Assembly: GCA_964017185.1 (NCBI GenBank) | Contig: OZ024880.1 | Location: forward strand, 36,360,329 to 36,424,328 | Length of the DNA: 64,000 nt | Direction: 5' to 3' | DNA from: Rugalucina vietnamica | Taxonomy: Eukaryota > Mollusca > Bivalvia > Lucinida > Lucinidae | Part shown: piece after piece, positions 21,599-33,631 of the stretch | Layout of the letters: every line of letters begins with the position of its first letter | Numbering within the stretch: the first letter of the stretch is position 1 | Notes under the pieces: generated by a model | Databases searched by the model: none | Seen by the model: only the letters and a program-made list of their open reading frames with translations | What the model was told of the DNA's origin: nothing | Program-made: the position numbers and the translations under genes

Positions 21599-22469
21599 TA
21601 ATGAGCATATGAGAAAAAAATTCCAGAAAAAAATTAGACACCGAAAAAAGAAAGAAGAAGATCACTGGAGACGCACATGCTTGGAAAGCCTATATACGTG
21701 TAGTATGCGAGAATATACTCGTAGGATAAGAATTACATTAAGCATATCACATTTTCTCATTATTTTAGTGTACTGTACGTACAGTGTTAAGAAGTATTAT
21801 GCTACATAGATTAGGCTGGCGAAGAATCCGGTCGTATTAAATCTGACTTCCGGAAATATTCCTAGACACGTATCTGATCTACTGTAAAAGAGTTTCTATT
21901 GAAAGTAATGTCATGGGTTTATAAACAGAAGCCATGAAATGAAATGAAGAGTTTGTAGTTGAAATGACGGAGTTCGTCCTTATGTAATATGTGTCCGGCA
22001 AAAAAAAAGGAAAGCAAGATGATTTTTACAACCACATCAATTACAGACATATCATTGACAGTTGTTGAAATATGTTTTCCATATGAACAGATATTAAAAT
22101 ACATTATTATATAATCGTCCAAAGTAAAAAAAAAAAAAAAAAAAAAATAAATAAAATGAAATAAATAAGGTAAATCTGAATCAAATTATTAAAACATTTT
22201 TTACAAGACGGTTCTAAAAGTTTTGATCCCTATCAAACTTTGTGTAGTATATATTCGTGATACAAAGTTGACACAGGGAAAATGACAATGCAAATATACC
22301 TGTGAAGAAACGTTCTGCCAGATACAAAGAAAATTATCCACGACCAAGACAAGACGAAGTAAACAACATGGTCGTTAACACTCATTAAAAGAATATTTAT
22401 CAAGTCGAGCGTTTATGAGACAGACCTGCTTCATTTATCAGAATTTGCATTTTAATTGGAACCAGATAA

Positions 22470-22637
22470 AAAGGTACAAGTAGGCAAAGATCAGGAAAAG
22501 GCGCAATCAGAAAAAGATTCCCACTCCAAAAGCCGAGGTGGGAAAAAACAAACTAACAGTCAGGTACTAATACCATGAAAACATTTCGTAAGCCGAATGA
22601 GCAGCTATTTTCCCAATAGGTGGCCACTCAGTTACCT
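22470..22637 (-). mobile_element. 168-bp shortest copy of the retroelement family
   Basis: Only the constant end is present (GGTACAAGTAGGCAAAG to CTCAGTTACC), flanked by TAA at 22,467-22,469 and 22,638-22,640. U5 (38,449) and U6 (48,559) have the single-TAA empty site. It demonstrates variable truncation and a likely 3-base target duplication. Confidence 0.85.
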
Positions 22638-23649
22638 TAACACTGTGGGCTTCTACTTTTTTCACAGCTAATAAACACACATTGAGGTATTTGACTTCTT
22701 TATTGTATCAGGGTGGAGAACGTAAAGAATATATTTGTACAAGACATTTTATGGAATTTAACCCGTCAAATGATTGTGTCTGGAATACATTCACTTAAAG
22801 TAAAGAAATACAAAAAGCTTTCACGCGCAACGTTAACATTGTATACCGGCGTTGTTTTGGATAACATCATTTATGACGGTTATGACCGTCATTGTCATTA
22901 AAACGTCGCAAAATTAGCATAAATTGCGATAATGATTGACAAATAGCAGCGAAACTAACTCGGTATAATCCTTGCATTGTTGATTGTCACCTCCCCGTGA
23001 CCAACTGTGTCCGGTTTATCTGTTAAGTTAACGGAACACGGAACCAAAGTGACCTTTGCTGCCACGACATGTTTACATAATGAGATTATAGTCAAGGACT
23101 TTTATTGTATTTGCTGATTCGAAATAGAAATAAATAAATTCAGTTTTAATTAAATTCTATGGATCATGTTTTGAAAAATACCAGTTTTTATGCCTGAAAA
23201 GCAACGCGATTTTCGCAATTTCCCATTACGTTACGTACAAATTGACAATTAAATCGCCCATTTTCAAGATGGATTTCCGGCGAAACCAACTCGGTAACCA
23301 TATGTTTTATTGCAGGAATCAATAGAAGAACATGCTTAGTTTAAAATTACAAAAAATAATGAAAATCTATGGGTAGGCTTTTTGTGGTTCTTTAACTAAA
23401 GTCCAAGCAAACGATGCTAATGAATTTTCATATGATTCACCACGTTTCACATTGTGTGTGTATTTGCATGCATTTTATATTGGAGACAAATAGTTTACAG
23501 AGGGCGAAAATGTAATCATTAAGCGTGTGACATAAAACAAGGCATAAACCAACTAACAGTCGGAAATGAGTGGAATTTAGATTTTGTGACCAATTCTAAC
23601 GCATTTTATGCTCTTTTACCAATACCAAACATGCTCACTACAATAAGTC

Positions 23650-23910
23650 TTACAGTTTCCCCAGTTCTCTTCTGTACAGTTCCCATGACCAAGATGCCAA
23701 GATAACCGCCATGATTGCCAATACATGAAAGAGAAGCTTTCTTCTCATATACTCAAAGTCCAACATTCTTGAAACTTGGCATGTAGCACTAATTGGAGAC
23801 ATTATCTCTAATATTCTCAAATAAATGTATTCCTGACAGAAAGTCGATTTCAATAAACTGTCAGTTACTGAACATGGTCCTTTCACCCATACATTTGTCT
23901 CTTTCACCAT
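23650..23910 (-). other. 86-codon conserved open frame, probably not a gene
   Basis: A frame with MSPISATCQVSRMLDFEY and a hydrophobic HVLAIMAVILASWSW end, kept open in U3, U5 (39,422-39,682) and U6 (49,567-49,827), split in U1 by a retroelement insertion and deleted in S units. Among the three intact copies I count about four amino-acid changes and one silent change, a pattern without evidence of purifying selection. I do not recognise a family. It is best read as an open stretch in the duplicated entry block. Confidence 0.4.
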
Positions 23911-24648
23911 TTGTCATAATAATGACTATGTTATGTATTTTTGTGCTTAACTGATTGACTGTTGTGTTTCAATTACGAAACATTAAGATGCTAATGATTT
24001 AAGTGTAATTGGAAGTAAACTTAATTTTGAACTGCATTAAATCCAGATTGAACGAAGTTAATGGAAATATTGACATCGAAATATTTTTGCAATTCTAATA
24101 AAGTTCTGTTGTTAACTTGTAGACTTCAACAGTGATCGAACGCGATCGACTCATTAGGTTGTAAAGTTGGAAGTACTAAATAAAATATCCAAAAGATTTA
24201 AAACATTTAAACTTGGAAGAGTAATATAAAGTGTCCATTTAAGCTGAGCTGAGCTGAAGGACACATGATTAACGTATAAATTGTACTCGGGCCAGCATTT
24301 GTCCGTCCGTTCGTCTTTCCCTACTTTAAAATAAAGATTTGTCTGAGACCAGGAGTCTTAACACAACCAAACCTCATTAAAATAGGGGTTACTCTGTATG
24401 AGATAATGATGCAGATCAGATACGAACTCTGGTTCCCATGATAACAGATAGCTCACATAGGGTTATAATGGGAGGGAAAATTGTTTTGAACACTCAAGTG
24501 CCTTCATTTTTAATCTGACCTTTTTTCATTCTATCAAGTAACGAGAACAACGACAATATATCATGTGAGTTCGACATTAGGCCAGATTACTGCGGAGTTA
24601 TGTGTCCTTGTACGTCTTGAGGAATCCACATAGATTGATAATGAGTAG

Positions 24649-26655
24649 AAAAAGGTACAAGTAGGCAATGATCAGGAAATGGCGCAATCAGAAAGAAACT
24701 CCCACTTTTTAAACCGAGGGGTGGGAAAACACTAAAATGACACTTAGGTACTTATACCAAGAAAACATATCGTAAGCCGATCGAGCAGCTATTACCCAAT
24801 AAGCGGCCACTCAATTACCTGAACTGGAAAATTACTGGGGGGTTTAAACCGGTTTTACAGGCGCCTTACCTCACCCTCATCTTCTGCAGTGGTTCACAAC
24901 ATTTAGTTAGTTGTTCGGTCCTCGTGGTGAATCTCTAAAAAAGGTACAAGCAGGCAAAGATCAGGAAAAGGCGCAATCAGAAAAAGATTCCCACTCCAAA
25001 AACCGTCCGAGGTGGGAAAAAACCAAACTAACAATCAGGTACTTATATTATGAAACATATCGTAAGCCGAATGAGCAGCTATTTTCCCAATAGGTGGCCA
25101 CTCAGTTACCTTAACTTAACTAAAAATATGAAAACATACATAAGGCGCCAACAGCACAAAAAATTTTAAACACCAAGACATAAAACAAAAAGAACCGATA
25201 CAGAAGTATCGATTTGGAACGATCAGTAACACAAAGTTACTGGCGGGCTTAAACCGGTTTTACAGGTACCTAACCTCACCCTCTGCTTCTGTAGTGGTTC
25301 ACAACATTTAGTTAGTTCTTCGGTCCTCGTGGTGAATCTCTAACTAATCAATGAATCATCAAGAACAAACAAATAAATCATGATAAACATCCTGATGAAT
25401 AAAAAACCAGGACTCACAGATTGAGTAAGCTGCCCGACGATGGAGATCCCTGGGCGCCGAATAACCTACTAACTCCGGAGCAAAAGAAAAACACCAGTTG
25501 GACCCCGGTGGGCTAAGCAACAGACAAGAAGCTCCGGCCCCAACTAACTAAAATGAATAGCTTTAAGTCGGGGCCATCATAGAGTCTGACGCCCGACCCA
25601 CCGGCGTGCAATTAAAGAAGGCAGCATAGTTATCAACCATGATTGGGTTAAAAACTAAGCATGCAGACTGTCGCATAACATTCAAGTTATAACCGATACG
25701 TCTGTAACGTGTTATGATTTTTCCGAACTGAAAAGATTACTAGTCAATGAATCATCAAGGACAAACGAATAAATCATGATAATCACCTTGTTCAATCAAA
25801 AACAAGGACTCAACAGATTCAGTAAGCTGCCTAACGATGGAGATCCCTGGGCGCCGAATAACTTACTGAAACCCGGAGCAAAAGAAAAACACAAGTTGAA
25901 CCCCGGTGGGCCAAAGAACAGACAAGAAGCTCCGGCCCCAACCAACTAAAACGAATAGCTTTATGTTGGGGCTATCATAGAGTCTAACGCCCGACCCTCC
26001 GGCGTGCAATTAAAGAAGGCAGCATAGTCATCAACCGTGATTGGGTTAAAAACTAAGTATGCAGACTGCCGCATAACATTCAAGTTATAACCTATACGTC
26101 TGTAACTTATGATTTTTCTAAACTGAAAAGTAAAATCATTCCTTCCTATAAGCTTCTTAAATTTGTAAACCAAGTCACCATAAGATTCTGGTTCCGAAAG
26201 ACCCTCACGTAAAAGCTTCTTTAGCCCAACACTAAATTTGGAAATCAACTCATAGTGTCTGCGATAAAATTTAGAAAAAGGTTTTCGAAGTTAATGAAAC
26301 CGATAGCCCTGCTGGAGAAGTTTGGCTGTGAAACATTTAGTTCGCGCGTTGAAGTTCGCTACATGATTGCAGACTCTAGCAAACCTAATAAGTTGCGAAA
26401 TGTATACACCATAAGAAGCACGGCGAGGCACGTCACCATCCAAAAACGGAAAATTTACTATATCAAAATCAAAGTCATCGCGTTTATCATAAATCTTAGA
26501 CGAAACAAAATCAGTTGCAATAGAAAAATGTTAGTCCAAATAGGGGGCTTCGGTATCTGTGGTGTTGGCTTTATTCAACTGTGGTTCAGGTGGATAAATT
26601 TGATTGTGCTGTAGATCAGGTGGATAAATTTGATTGTTGTGAATGCACCAGCAGC
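24649..26655 (-). mobile_element. Ancestral retroelement copy with nested younger copy (U3)
   Basis: The outer element starts at the constant end (24,649) and occupies the same place as copies in U1, U5 and U6, so it predates the duplications. A second member (24,938-25,738, truncated) inserted within it at CTCTAA|CTAGTC. The outer copy's RT remnant lies at 25,961-26,450. The far end is approximate; a roughly 30-base word containing CAGGTGGATAAATTTGATTG is tandemly doubled near 26,588-26,637. Confidence 0.7.
25961..26450 (-). pseudogene. Reverse-transcriptase relic (U3)
   Basis: The minus strand gives GLSEPESYGDLVYKFKKLIG, RIGYNLNVMRQSAYLVFNP and FNCTPEGRALDSMIAPT, then a stop. Upstream, FSKFYRRHYELISKF is readable, but a stop codon interrupts shortly before it (near 26,293). 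The plus-strand frame over the same bases (26,255-26,614) is a shadow. It is a piece of a retroelement polymerase, lacks its catalytic core and is not functional. Confidence 0.7.
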
Positions 26656-27127
26656 TTTCTTGTTATTGAATCCTCTTCATTCTCGCAGGTAGCAAGGACT
26701 AAATGATGACATACTTTCCACATGACATACTGTCCAGTGCATAGTTGGGATATTCTGAAATACAAAATGCTTGAAAGGGATTATGTTTTGTGGGAGGTCC
26801 CCAACACAATTCGCTCAAAGATTTTGTCACAATGTGAAGATGGGATACAGATTCTGAAAATGTCGTTTCGACTTTGTTTTGAATCCCTTGTTATATATGC
26901 AAAGGTTGTATAAAATGCTTTGTTTGTCTTATTATATGAGCATGTATTACAGAAAAGTTTAAACCAAGATGGTATTTTCACTGCTTTTTTCACACGTCAT
27001 TGACTGTGTGTTCTCAGACCGTTATCTTATTGTGATTACCTTTGTGTACTCTTGTATTTGTCGGTTACTCTGCTATTTTTGATAAATTGAGTTTGTATTG
27101 AGATTGAACGTCTCGGTGAACAACGTT

Positions 27128-27290
27128 TCAGTCATTCCGAGGCAGAACCAACGCTTCCTGGGTATTCAGTACTGTGGAGAGTTAGCGGTTCCTTGCTCAA
27201 GGACACAACATGGTGCCCAGTATGGGGATCGAATCCAGTATCTCTCGATTTAAAGACCGATACTCTGCCTCCAGGCCACCGCGCTCCCTT
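27128..27290 (-). mobile_element. tRNA-derived SINE (U3 copy)
   Basis: Orthologous in position to the copy at 5,250-5,405, with the same head, B-box-like TTCGATCCCC and CCTTGAGCAAGG body. Confidence 0.7.
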
Positions 27291-27578
27291 ACAAGTTTTG
27301 CAGTTTTAACGAAGAGAAGCAGATTAACCAGACAAGAGCTGAATCTTAATAAATACATACTTTTGGCACCATCTTTTGTATAAATTGTGATTTTACTCTG
27401 AGGAAGTTCCTTAACATTTTCTCAACGTACCAGTCATTGTCTTATTATAGGAGCGTTTGTCTAAAGGTTTGTCGCGAGTAATGAGAGTGTTAAGAGTGAT
27501 AAAAGAATCTCTAAAACTGCTAACAAAGGCATTCATGTGTTATTATTGTCAATCTCTTTAATTAATGTATCCGAAAAT

Positions 27579-28235
27579 ACGAGTGTCGCGAGAATTTTCA
27601 TGTGTCGCGAACTAGTCGCGAAGGTTTCAAACATGTTTAAAATTTTATGCGAATTTATTTGACGAAATATTCGTGAGCCCGTCGCAAGACTATTGCGCGA
27701 CTGTCGTACGACAATCGCACGACGCTCGTGTCAGTGTCGCTAACCTGTCGCCGCGAACTTTAGCGAATTTACAATGCGGAAATTTCGCGACACTCGTACG
27801 AATGTCGTATTAATGTCGTACGAAATACTCCCGACTATCTGCCGAGAAAATAAAACTAGTTAACATTCGTACGAATGTCGTGTGACATTCTCACAAATGT
27901 ATCGCGACTGTCGTACGAGTGAAAATCAAAACTAAGCTACTTTCGTGAGAAAGCCATGAGGCATTCTCACAAATGTCTCGCGACTGTACTACGAGTGAAA
28001 ATGAAACTTAGCTACATTCGTGGGAACGTCGTGAGACACTCATACGAATGTTTGGAGACTGTCGTACGAGTGTCTCGCTACTATCATGCGACAGTCATGA
28101 GATATAATTGCAAAATTATGCCACAATTTGCGAAATTGACGCTTAAATGGCGATTCAATGAGACTGCAGTGTAAAAATTGCGTTTGTATCGTTAACCTTT
28201 GTCACGGACTAGTAGCGAACTAGTCTCCAGTTGTC
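27579..28235. repeat. GTCGTACGA-rich block (U3)
   Basis: Positional counterpart of 5,804-6,480, with the same bounding GTCGCGAACTAGTCGCGAA-type words. Confidence 0.65.
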
Positions 28236-28326
28236 GCATTCCAGTGAGATAGGGGATTAACCCCTCTAAAGTTAAGCCCATATATGTTTTCGCATCAGTT
28301 TGAGTAGCTGGTAAAATCCAATTAGT

Positions 28327-28611
28327 CATTACGAAAACATGTCCATGCAATATACAGAGATTTTTTAAGGTGTAAAAAATGAAAAATTTCAGTACAAAAT
28401 TTTGGATATTTTTCTTTTTTTTTTTTTTTGCTCAAAACATAGATTGTGAGTACATGTTAGAACCGACTCAGCGAGGCGGTTCTAACGAGTACCCACAATC
28501 TATGTTTTGGAGCAAAAATAAGAAAAATAGGCATACCCCTGCAAACCCAAGTTTTAATATATAAAAGTGGGGTTCAAGGGGGTGAACATTACACGGACAT
28601 GTTTTCGTGAT
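28327..28611. mobile_element. 285-bp MITE with ACGAAAACATGTCC inverted ends and inner hairpin
   Basis: The ends TACGAAAACATGTCC (28,330) and GGACATGTTTTCGT (to 28,608) are inverted. U1, U5 and U6 are uninterrupted near AATTAGTGACGG. Inside, arms 28,430-28,465 and 28,477-28,513 form a near-perfect hairpin around the word ATAGATTGTG and its inverse. Found only in U3, so a recent insertion. Confidence 0.8.
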
Positions 28612-29525
28612 GTGACGGATTAGGGGCTTACACTGTACACTCGTAAGACCATCATGTGGTAACCGTAGTTTTAGTATATTTCAAATACCCTTCATGTCAC
28701 CAGTTTGTATTTCTAGTCAAAACGTGTTGGGAAATATTCTGAAGATCGGCTCAAATAGAAATTCGAAGCTCTAAATGAAATCTGATGCATTCTTCTGGGA
28801 CTTGATAACGACTGCTTGTCATTGAATGTCAAAGCTAAGATTTATGAAGTGACACTTAGCATGTGTGAAATAATCGGTAAATTGGGCTTCAGATCTTTTC
28901 AGTTTTACAGCGGCTCGAAACGAATTTTCTTTCCGGGAAATTGTTGGCAAAGTGCAATTTTTAATGATATCATACATATATTATTCAACCGATTTTAATT
29001 TAATACACCATTCTACATAACTGGAATGTAAACTGACATATTCAAATTATACTTTGCAATACGAGTCCAAGAACGTTATAGCATGCTCAAATGTGGTTTT
29101 AAGTGGATAATATCATATACCAGGCGAGTTCGCATTAACTGAATGACGCCAGTTTTGAGCTACTGCGAGGTGCACATGCACTTCAAATAACCAAGAGAAT
29201 AAAATGCCCCATATACAGACAAATAGCGCATTTAATCCTAATGGTAATCGGTTTAGTTCTGAAGTAGTTTCCCTGAAAGCGGCCGAGATGTTACAAATGT
29301 CTAGAATGCATTAAAACCGCTGCATGTAATTGCTTTCCAGAAGACATTGAAATAATTTAAAACACCCTAATTACAAATTACATTTTAATATCAGTTAATT
29401 TCTTTTTGAGAAGACACATTTTAGAGTGCGTACGACCATGACATCATTTGTATGAGTATATACCTTGTGGGAAAAATAACTGCAAAGTTTCGGATCAAGT
29501 TTGCACAACCTAGAACTGTACATAG

Positions 29526-30314
29526 CCCCCTATAATTCGCTACTGACCGTTTCAATGCGGTTCTGTTGCTATTTATATTCATGTTGCGTGTTTTGTCCGT
29601 GTGTCTATCTATTGTGCTCGTCGGGGTCTTTTGATTTATTATGGTCGAGTTGCTGCTTTTCTTGTTGGGTTCTTGTTTAGATTCGTGAATGAACATCTTG
29701 ATGAGCCAGTAGAAATGGTCTCCTTCCCGCCTAGAGGTTTTGGCTTTATTGCAGCAACATTTTGTAATACATGTGTTAGCCAGTTGAGATCTTGATTTAA
29801 TTTTATTCTAATCCGTTTTGAATCGTCGCTTATGCATTTTCGCTGTACTGATAGAAATGGTAATTTTGCTGTCCTAGTAAAAATGATTTTGTTAATAATA
29901 ATGATAATCTCTGTGTATTTCTGGTGTCTTTGATTGGGATTTTAACTTAATTACATCAAAATGTTTTGTTACGTGTGTTCGCCAGCTGAACAGTATGTTT
30001 GTTTTTATTTAATCGAGGATGTTGATGTCCCCAGGAAAAATAGATTTCGGCGTTTTGTCCCCAGTAAAAACGATAATCGGTGTCCGACGAAAAGTGGTTT
30101 ATCTTCATTAATATCCTGCCTCTCTGTCGTGCTCGTTGCCTTTCGTTTCGGTTGAAATTTAGCCGGATGGCTACCTTGTTGGTAAAGAACTAGTCATTCT
30201 GCTCTTCGTGTGTGCTGTCGGAAAAATGTTTTGTTGTGTTTTATGTACTTTCTTTCCCACCTGGTTCTATGTTGGGACTTTAAATTTAATTACATCGATT
30301 CCTGGTCACTATAT
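29526..30314. repeat. 0.8-kb insert (U3 copy)
   Basis: Counterpart of 7,717-8,529, with its right edge and part of the interior deleted. The plus-strand frame is cut to 64 codons (29,601-29,795). Confidence 0.5.
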
Positions 30315-30582
30315 TCAACGGATTAAAAGCAAGAGTGCACTACAGTAATTACAAGAAGAGAAACCAAAGCTTCTCGAAAGACAATGAAAAAGGAATTATT
30401 GACATCAAATATATACTGGAGACACTTGATCTTGACAGGAGAAGTTTAAACTATGTTACATGTATTTACTTATTTAATTAACAAGGCACTAAAATTAGGC
30501 TTTCAACGACGATCTATTGGCTGTCATTGGCATCAAGCAATGTATGAAGCGGAATATGAAGTGGTGAAATCAAACAGTGGGT

Positions 30583-30904
30583 TCCCCGTATATAGTGCAG
30601 ATTATATTTTTCTTTTGATCCTTTGGGATCAGTGAATATATTTGGAGTATGTCAAAATTATTATATGTTAAGAATCATCTTCTTGACAGTATTTCGATTA
30701 TTTGGCCCCTTTGGGAATGTGAGTTTTTGATTTAGACTACATACAATGTAAATTCTTGAAATTGCAACTAAAATGTCTGGCTTTCGCTGCCAGTTTTGAA
30801 AAGGGTCACTGATGAAGGTTCATTACCCGAAATTGTACAATATGGCCCATCTTCTCGCTTTGAATGTTTTACTGCTTCCAAAGGATCTAACAATTATTTT
30901 TAAT
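30583..30904 (+). mobile_element. U3-specific 0.32-kb insert carrying a ribozyme motif
   Basis: All other units read directly through GTGGGTTCAAATGACG (or its S version), so about 320 bases were inserted here. Near its ends lie inverted GATCCTTTGG (30,617-30,626) and CCAAAGGATC (30,878-30,887). No target duplication is obvious. The hammerhead motif suggests a fragment of a ribozyme-bearing retroelement, such as a Penelope-like terminal repeat or a retrozyme. Confidence 0.65.
30803..30848 (+). ncRNA. Candidate type I hammerhead ribozyme
   Basis: Stem I 5' strand GGGUCA (30,803-30,808); core CUGAUGA (30,809-30,815); stem II GGU/ACC closed by UCAUU (30,817-30,827), with an A-C mismatch at its base; core GAA (30,829-30,831); stem III AUU/AAU around GUAC (30,832-30,841); then A at the cleavage position (30,842); stem I 3' strand UGGCCC (30,843-30,848), pairing with GGGUCA over six base pairs including one G-U. 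All invariant hammerhead positions are present in the order expected for type I, with the very short stem III typical of animal retroelement hammerheads. Activity is inferred, not shown. The single copy and mismatched stem II are cautions. Confidence 0.65.
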
Positions 30905-31157
30905 CAAATGACGTGCTTGCAAGCCCTTATTCCCAGCCAGAGGCTCTTTGTTATTCAGTGTTAGGAGCGTGTTCTGTTGTTATAACGATCATTCTATCAT
31001 CCGATTTTTGCACGATCGGATTGTGCAATTTAATTTGTGTGTTTACAAGTGTGTTGCGTGGATAGAACATGCATTATCGTATCAGATTCTATATTTTATG
31101 TACGGTTTTATCTAGTAGATGATCAAAATGAATTTAGTGTTAACTTGTTTGAGAAAT

Positions 31158-31161
31158 ATTG

Positions 31162-31198
<37 letters not shown>

Positions 31199-31206
31199 TA
31201 ATAATG
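31158..31206 (+). repeat. (AAT)n/(GATAAT) microsatellite (U3)
   Basis: U3 allele of the unit-end trinucleotide locus. Confidence 0.9.
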
Positions 31207-31209
31207 AGT

Positions 31210-31851
31210 ACATGCGACAAAAGTTTTAGAGAAATAGGCATCAAAACAAGAGAGAAAAAAGTTCAATAGATGTGTACATCCTTGGAAACAAAAACAAAAC
31301 TGAGATCCTTTAAGAGCAGTGAACATATTTATGAGAATGGGGATGGGCCATACCGCGGCGACGGCTACTTAAGCCTCTTCAGTGACCCTATAGATATGGC
31401 AACATTAAGCCAAGTGAAATTACTGTAATTATTCAACATTTAACTGGGTAGTCGATACAAAGACTGGATCTTGGATAAAGTACAATCTAAGAACTACACA
31501 AAAACTTCTAAAATCTATAAAAGCATGTTAAAATATGACTAACATAACGGTCGTACCTGCACAAAGCCGCTGTGAACGTAGGTTACTTGAGTGATCATCA
31601 GCCAATTACCCTAAATGCCATCCGCGCATTAGATACCTCGAGTTCTCGCGCTTTTCAAACAACGTCACGGTATGAATTTAGCGCCTTTGATATACGGCCT
31701 TACCTTTGATATGGGTTACAGCGCAACTTCATGGATACTTTAATTAGCGTGTGTGGTAGCATTGTCACTTCCAAAATAAAAACACATATCATTGTATTTT
31801 ATCATTCTTGAGCTTTTAAATCCCACCTTCTTCACTAAGAGAAGGGGTTCT
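31210..31851. other. L-unit tail, no gene seen
   Basis: The first 130 bases and the last 130 align with U5 (45,130-45,270 and 45,700-45,809 plus 46,772-46,820). The middle is private. It contains CACATATCATTG near 31,781, equal to the right arm of the U5 hairpin. Confidence 0.5.
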
Positions 31852-32362
31852 ATAGATGGGTACAAGTAGGCAAAGGTCAGGAAAAGGCGCAATCAGAAAA
31901 AGATTCCCACTCCAAAGGCCGAGGTGGGAAAAATTAGGTACTCATACCATGAAAACATATCGTAAGCCGAATGAGCAGCTATTTTCCAATAGGTGGCCAC
32001 TCAGTTACCTGAACAACTCAAATATGAAAACATACATAAGGCGCCAACAGCATAAAAAATTTAAACACCAAGACATAAAACAAAAAGAACCACCACAGAA
32101 GTATCACCTTGGAACGATCGGCAGCGGGCTTAAATCGATTTTACATAACCTCACCCTCAGCTTCTGCAGTGGTTCATAATATTCATAATATTTAGTTACT
32201 TCTTTCGGTTCTCGTGATGAATCTCTAACTAGTCAATGAATCATCAAGGACAAACAAATAAATCATGATATAGATCCTGATGAATCAAAAACGAGGACTT
32301 GAACAGATTCAGTAAGCTGCCCGATAGGCCTTTTCCTGATCATTGCCTAGTTTTACTTTCTT
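31852..32362 (-). mobile_element. Internally deleted retroelement copy with inverted right end
   Basis: Runs from the constant end (GGGTACAAGTAGGCAAAG, 31,858) through the 3' region to GATTCAGTAAGCTGCC, then joins an inverted piece of the constant end (CCTTTTCCTGATCATTGCC). A second example of inverted termini besides 3,726-4,845. The 107-codon plus frame across it is a shadow. Confidence 0.65.
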
Positions 32363-32698
32363 ATGTCATCTATGGCTGGCTAAAAGGACGAATTCAATGC
32401 AAGATGGTTTTAAACAACTAATTAAGGTGTCTCGATACCAATTTTTGTTGATAAATAAACCTATATTTTAACCAGATTAACATATAGGTGAAAAGCAAAA
32501 TATTTGTGGGGGTATCCATACTTTTTAAAAAGTTATCGATTTTCAAAATGAGAAAAATAGACTTTTTTAAATATTTTCAATTTCATTTTTCACGGATTAG
32601 ATCTAAAATATGTCAACCGAATGCGTTTTAAACTGTAAATGAAATCATAAACTTCTTGCAAAATAACAAAATTGAAAGGTTAAATATGAAAATAAATA

Positions 32699-33631
32699 CA
32701 CATGGAAATAAGTTAGGGAACACCTGTAATAATGTGACTACTAATTTTGGACTGTATATATCCTTCTTTGTAAAAATTATGAAGAATGTTTTGACAATTT
32801 GTCAGAATCTGTAGTCTCCAAAGTTGCTTCTATGCGAAAATGGTTAGCATCAAACATAAACTGCGGCGGAGAGCGGCCATCTTTGATTCAGAAAATATTT
32901 GTTAAATTTAAGAAACGCACTGCTAGTCTTTGCGATAACTTCATTAATTGAACTCACGTTGTCGTAATATTTCGTAAGCATAAAGCTGAGACATTGCTTG
33001 TGCAACTTTGATCATAAATTCTTTATTTTCTGATCGACTGTCGGCGGTAGGCCCATACTTTTCCGGGGGTAGGTTTCATGTCCACGTTTTGTTCTTTGGG
33101 TATACATTTTGCAGGTTGTAAATGTTAGGCCAGATACTCGATATGACCAGTTAGGAATCTACGCATGTACGTTCTGGTTGTAGTGTCCTAGTGGAATAAT
33201 TCTTTTACGGCTTTATTTGCAAAATATTCAAGAGTTTTGCTTTCTATAGAAATCAATGCAAACAGTAGATTTTGTACGATTAGTTGGTTTGGAGATGAAG
33301 CATGAAGTTTTAGGTCCGAGGTCGTTTATTCATTCAGAATGATCAGATTCAACATTTTATTCCCGTTTTGCTTTCAAAAATTGAGTTTTGTGGAGTGCAG
33401 AAGCAAAAAGGCAAACTTGTATTCAGTAAAAGTGGAGTTTTTCGCATATGGCATATTGTATCCTCCGTAGCACAAAGACAGAATGGTATGGATTTCCATA
33501 AATTGGTCTGTAGCTAGGCCAAGGTATGAAATATATGTGATAAAAATTTCAAGATCGCCAGAAAAAAGGAAAATGGATTTTTTCAAACTTTCCCCAAGGG
33601 CTAAAAGTGTTCCCTAACTTATTTCCATGTG
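32699..33631. mobile_element. 933-bp TA-target element with 25-bp perfect inverted ends
   Basis: The ends CACATGGAAATAAGTTAGGG (first 20 bases of 25) and the exact inverse (33,607-33,631) are flanked by TA at 32,697-32,698 and 33,632-33,633. U1 reads uninterrupted at the equivalent place (17,420-17,460). Size, TA duplication and terminal repeats fit a non-autonomous or decayed Tc1/mariner-type element. I could not recognise transposase motifs in the interior. Confidence 0.85.

Larger units (their letters stand above)
17628..22459. repeat. Macro-unit U2 (short form)
   Basis: Starts at AACCAGATTATTGC and matches U4 almost throughout at an offset near 16,044. It is homologous to the L units at both ends and in the 20,380-20,930 block, but lacks the RT relic, the tRNA-SINE and the GTCGTACGA block; it carries a reverse-oriented tandem-core array instead. 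No gene is seen in 17,628-18,850, 20,930-21,565 or 21,600-22,459. Confidence 0.8.

Noticed and set aside
26255-26614. 119-codon plus-strand frame, also in U5
   Set aside because: Antisense shadow of the reverse-transcriptase relic, whose minus-strand reading carries recognisable motifs.
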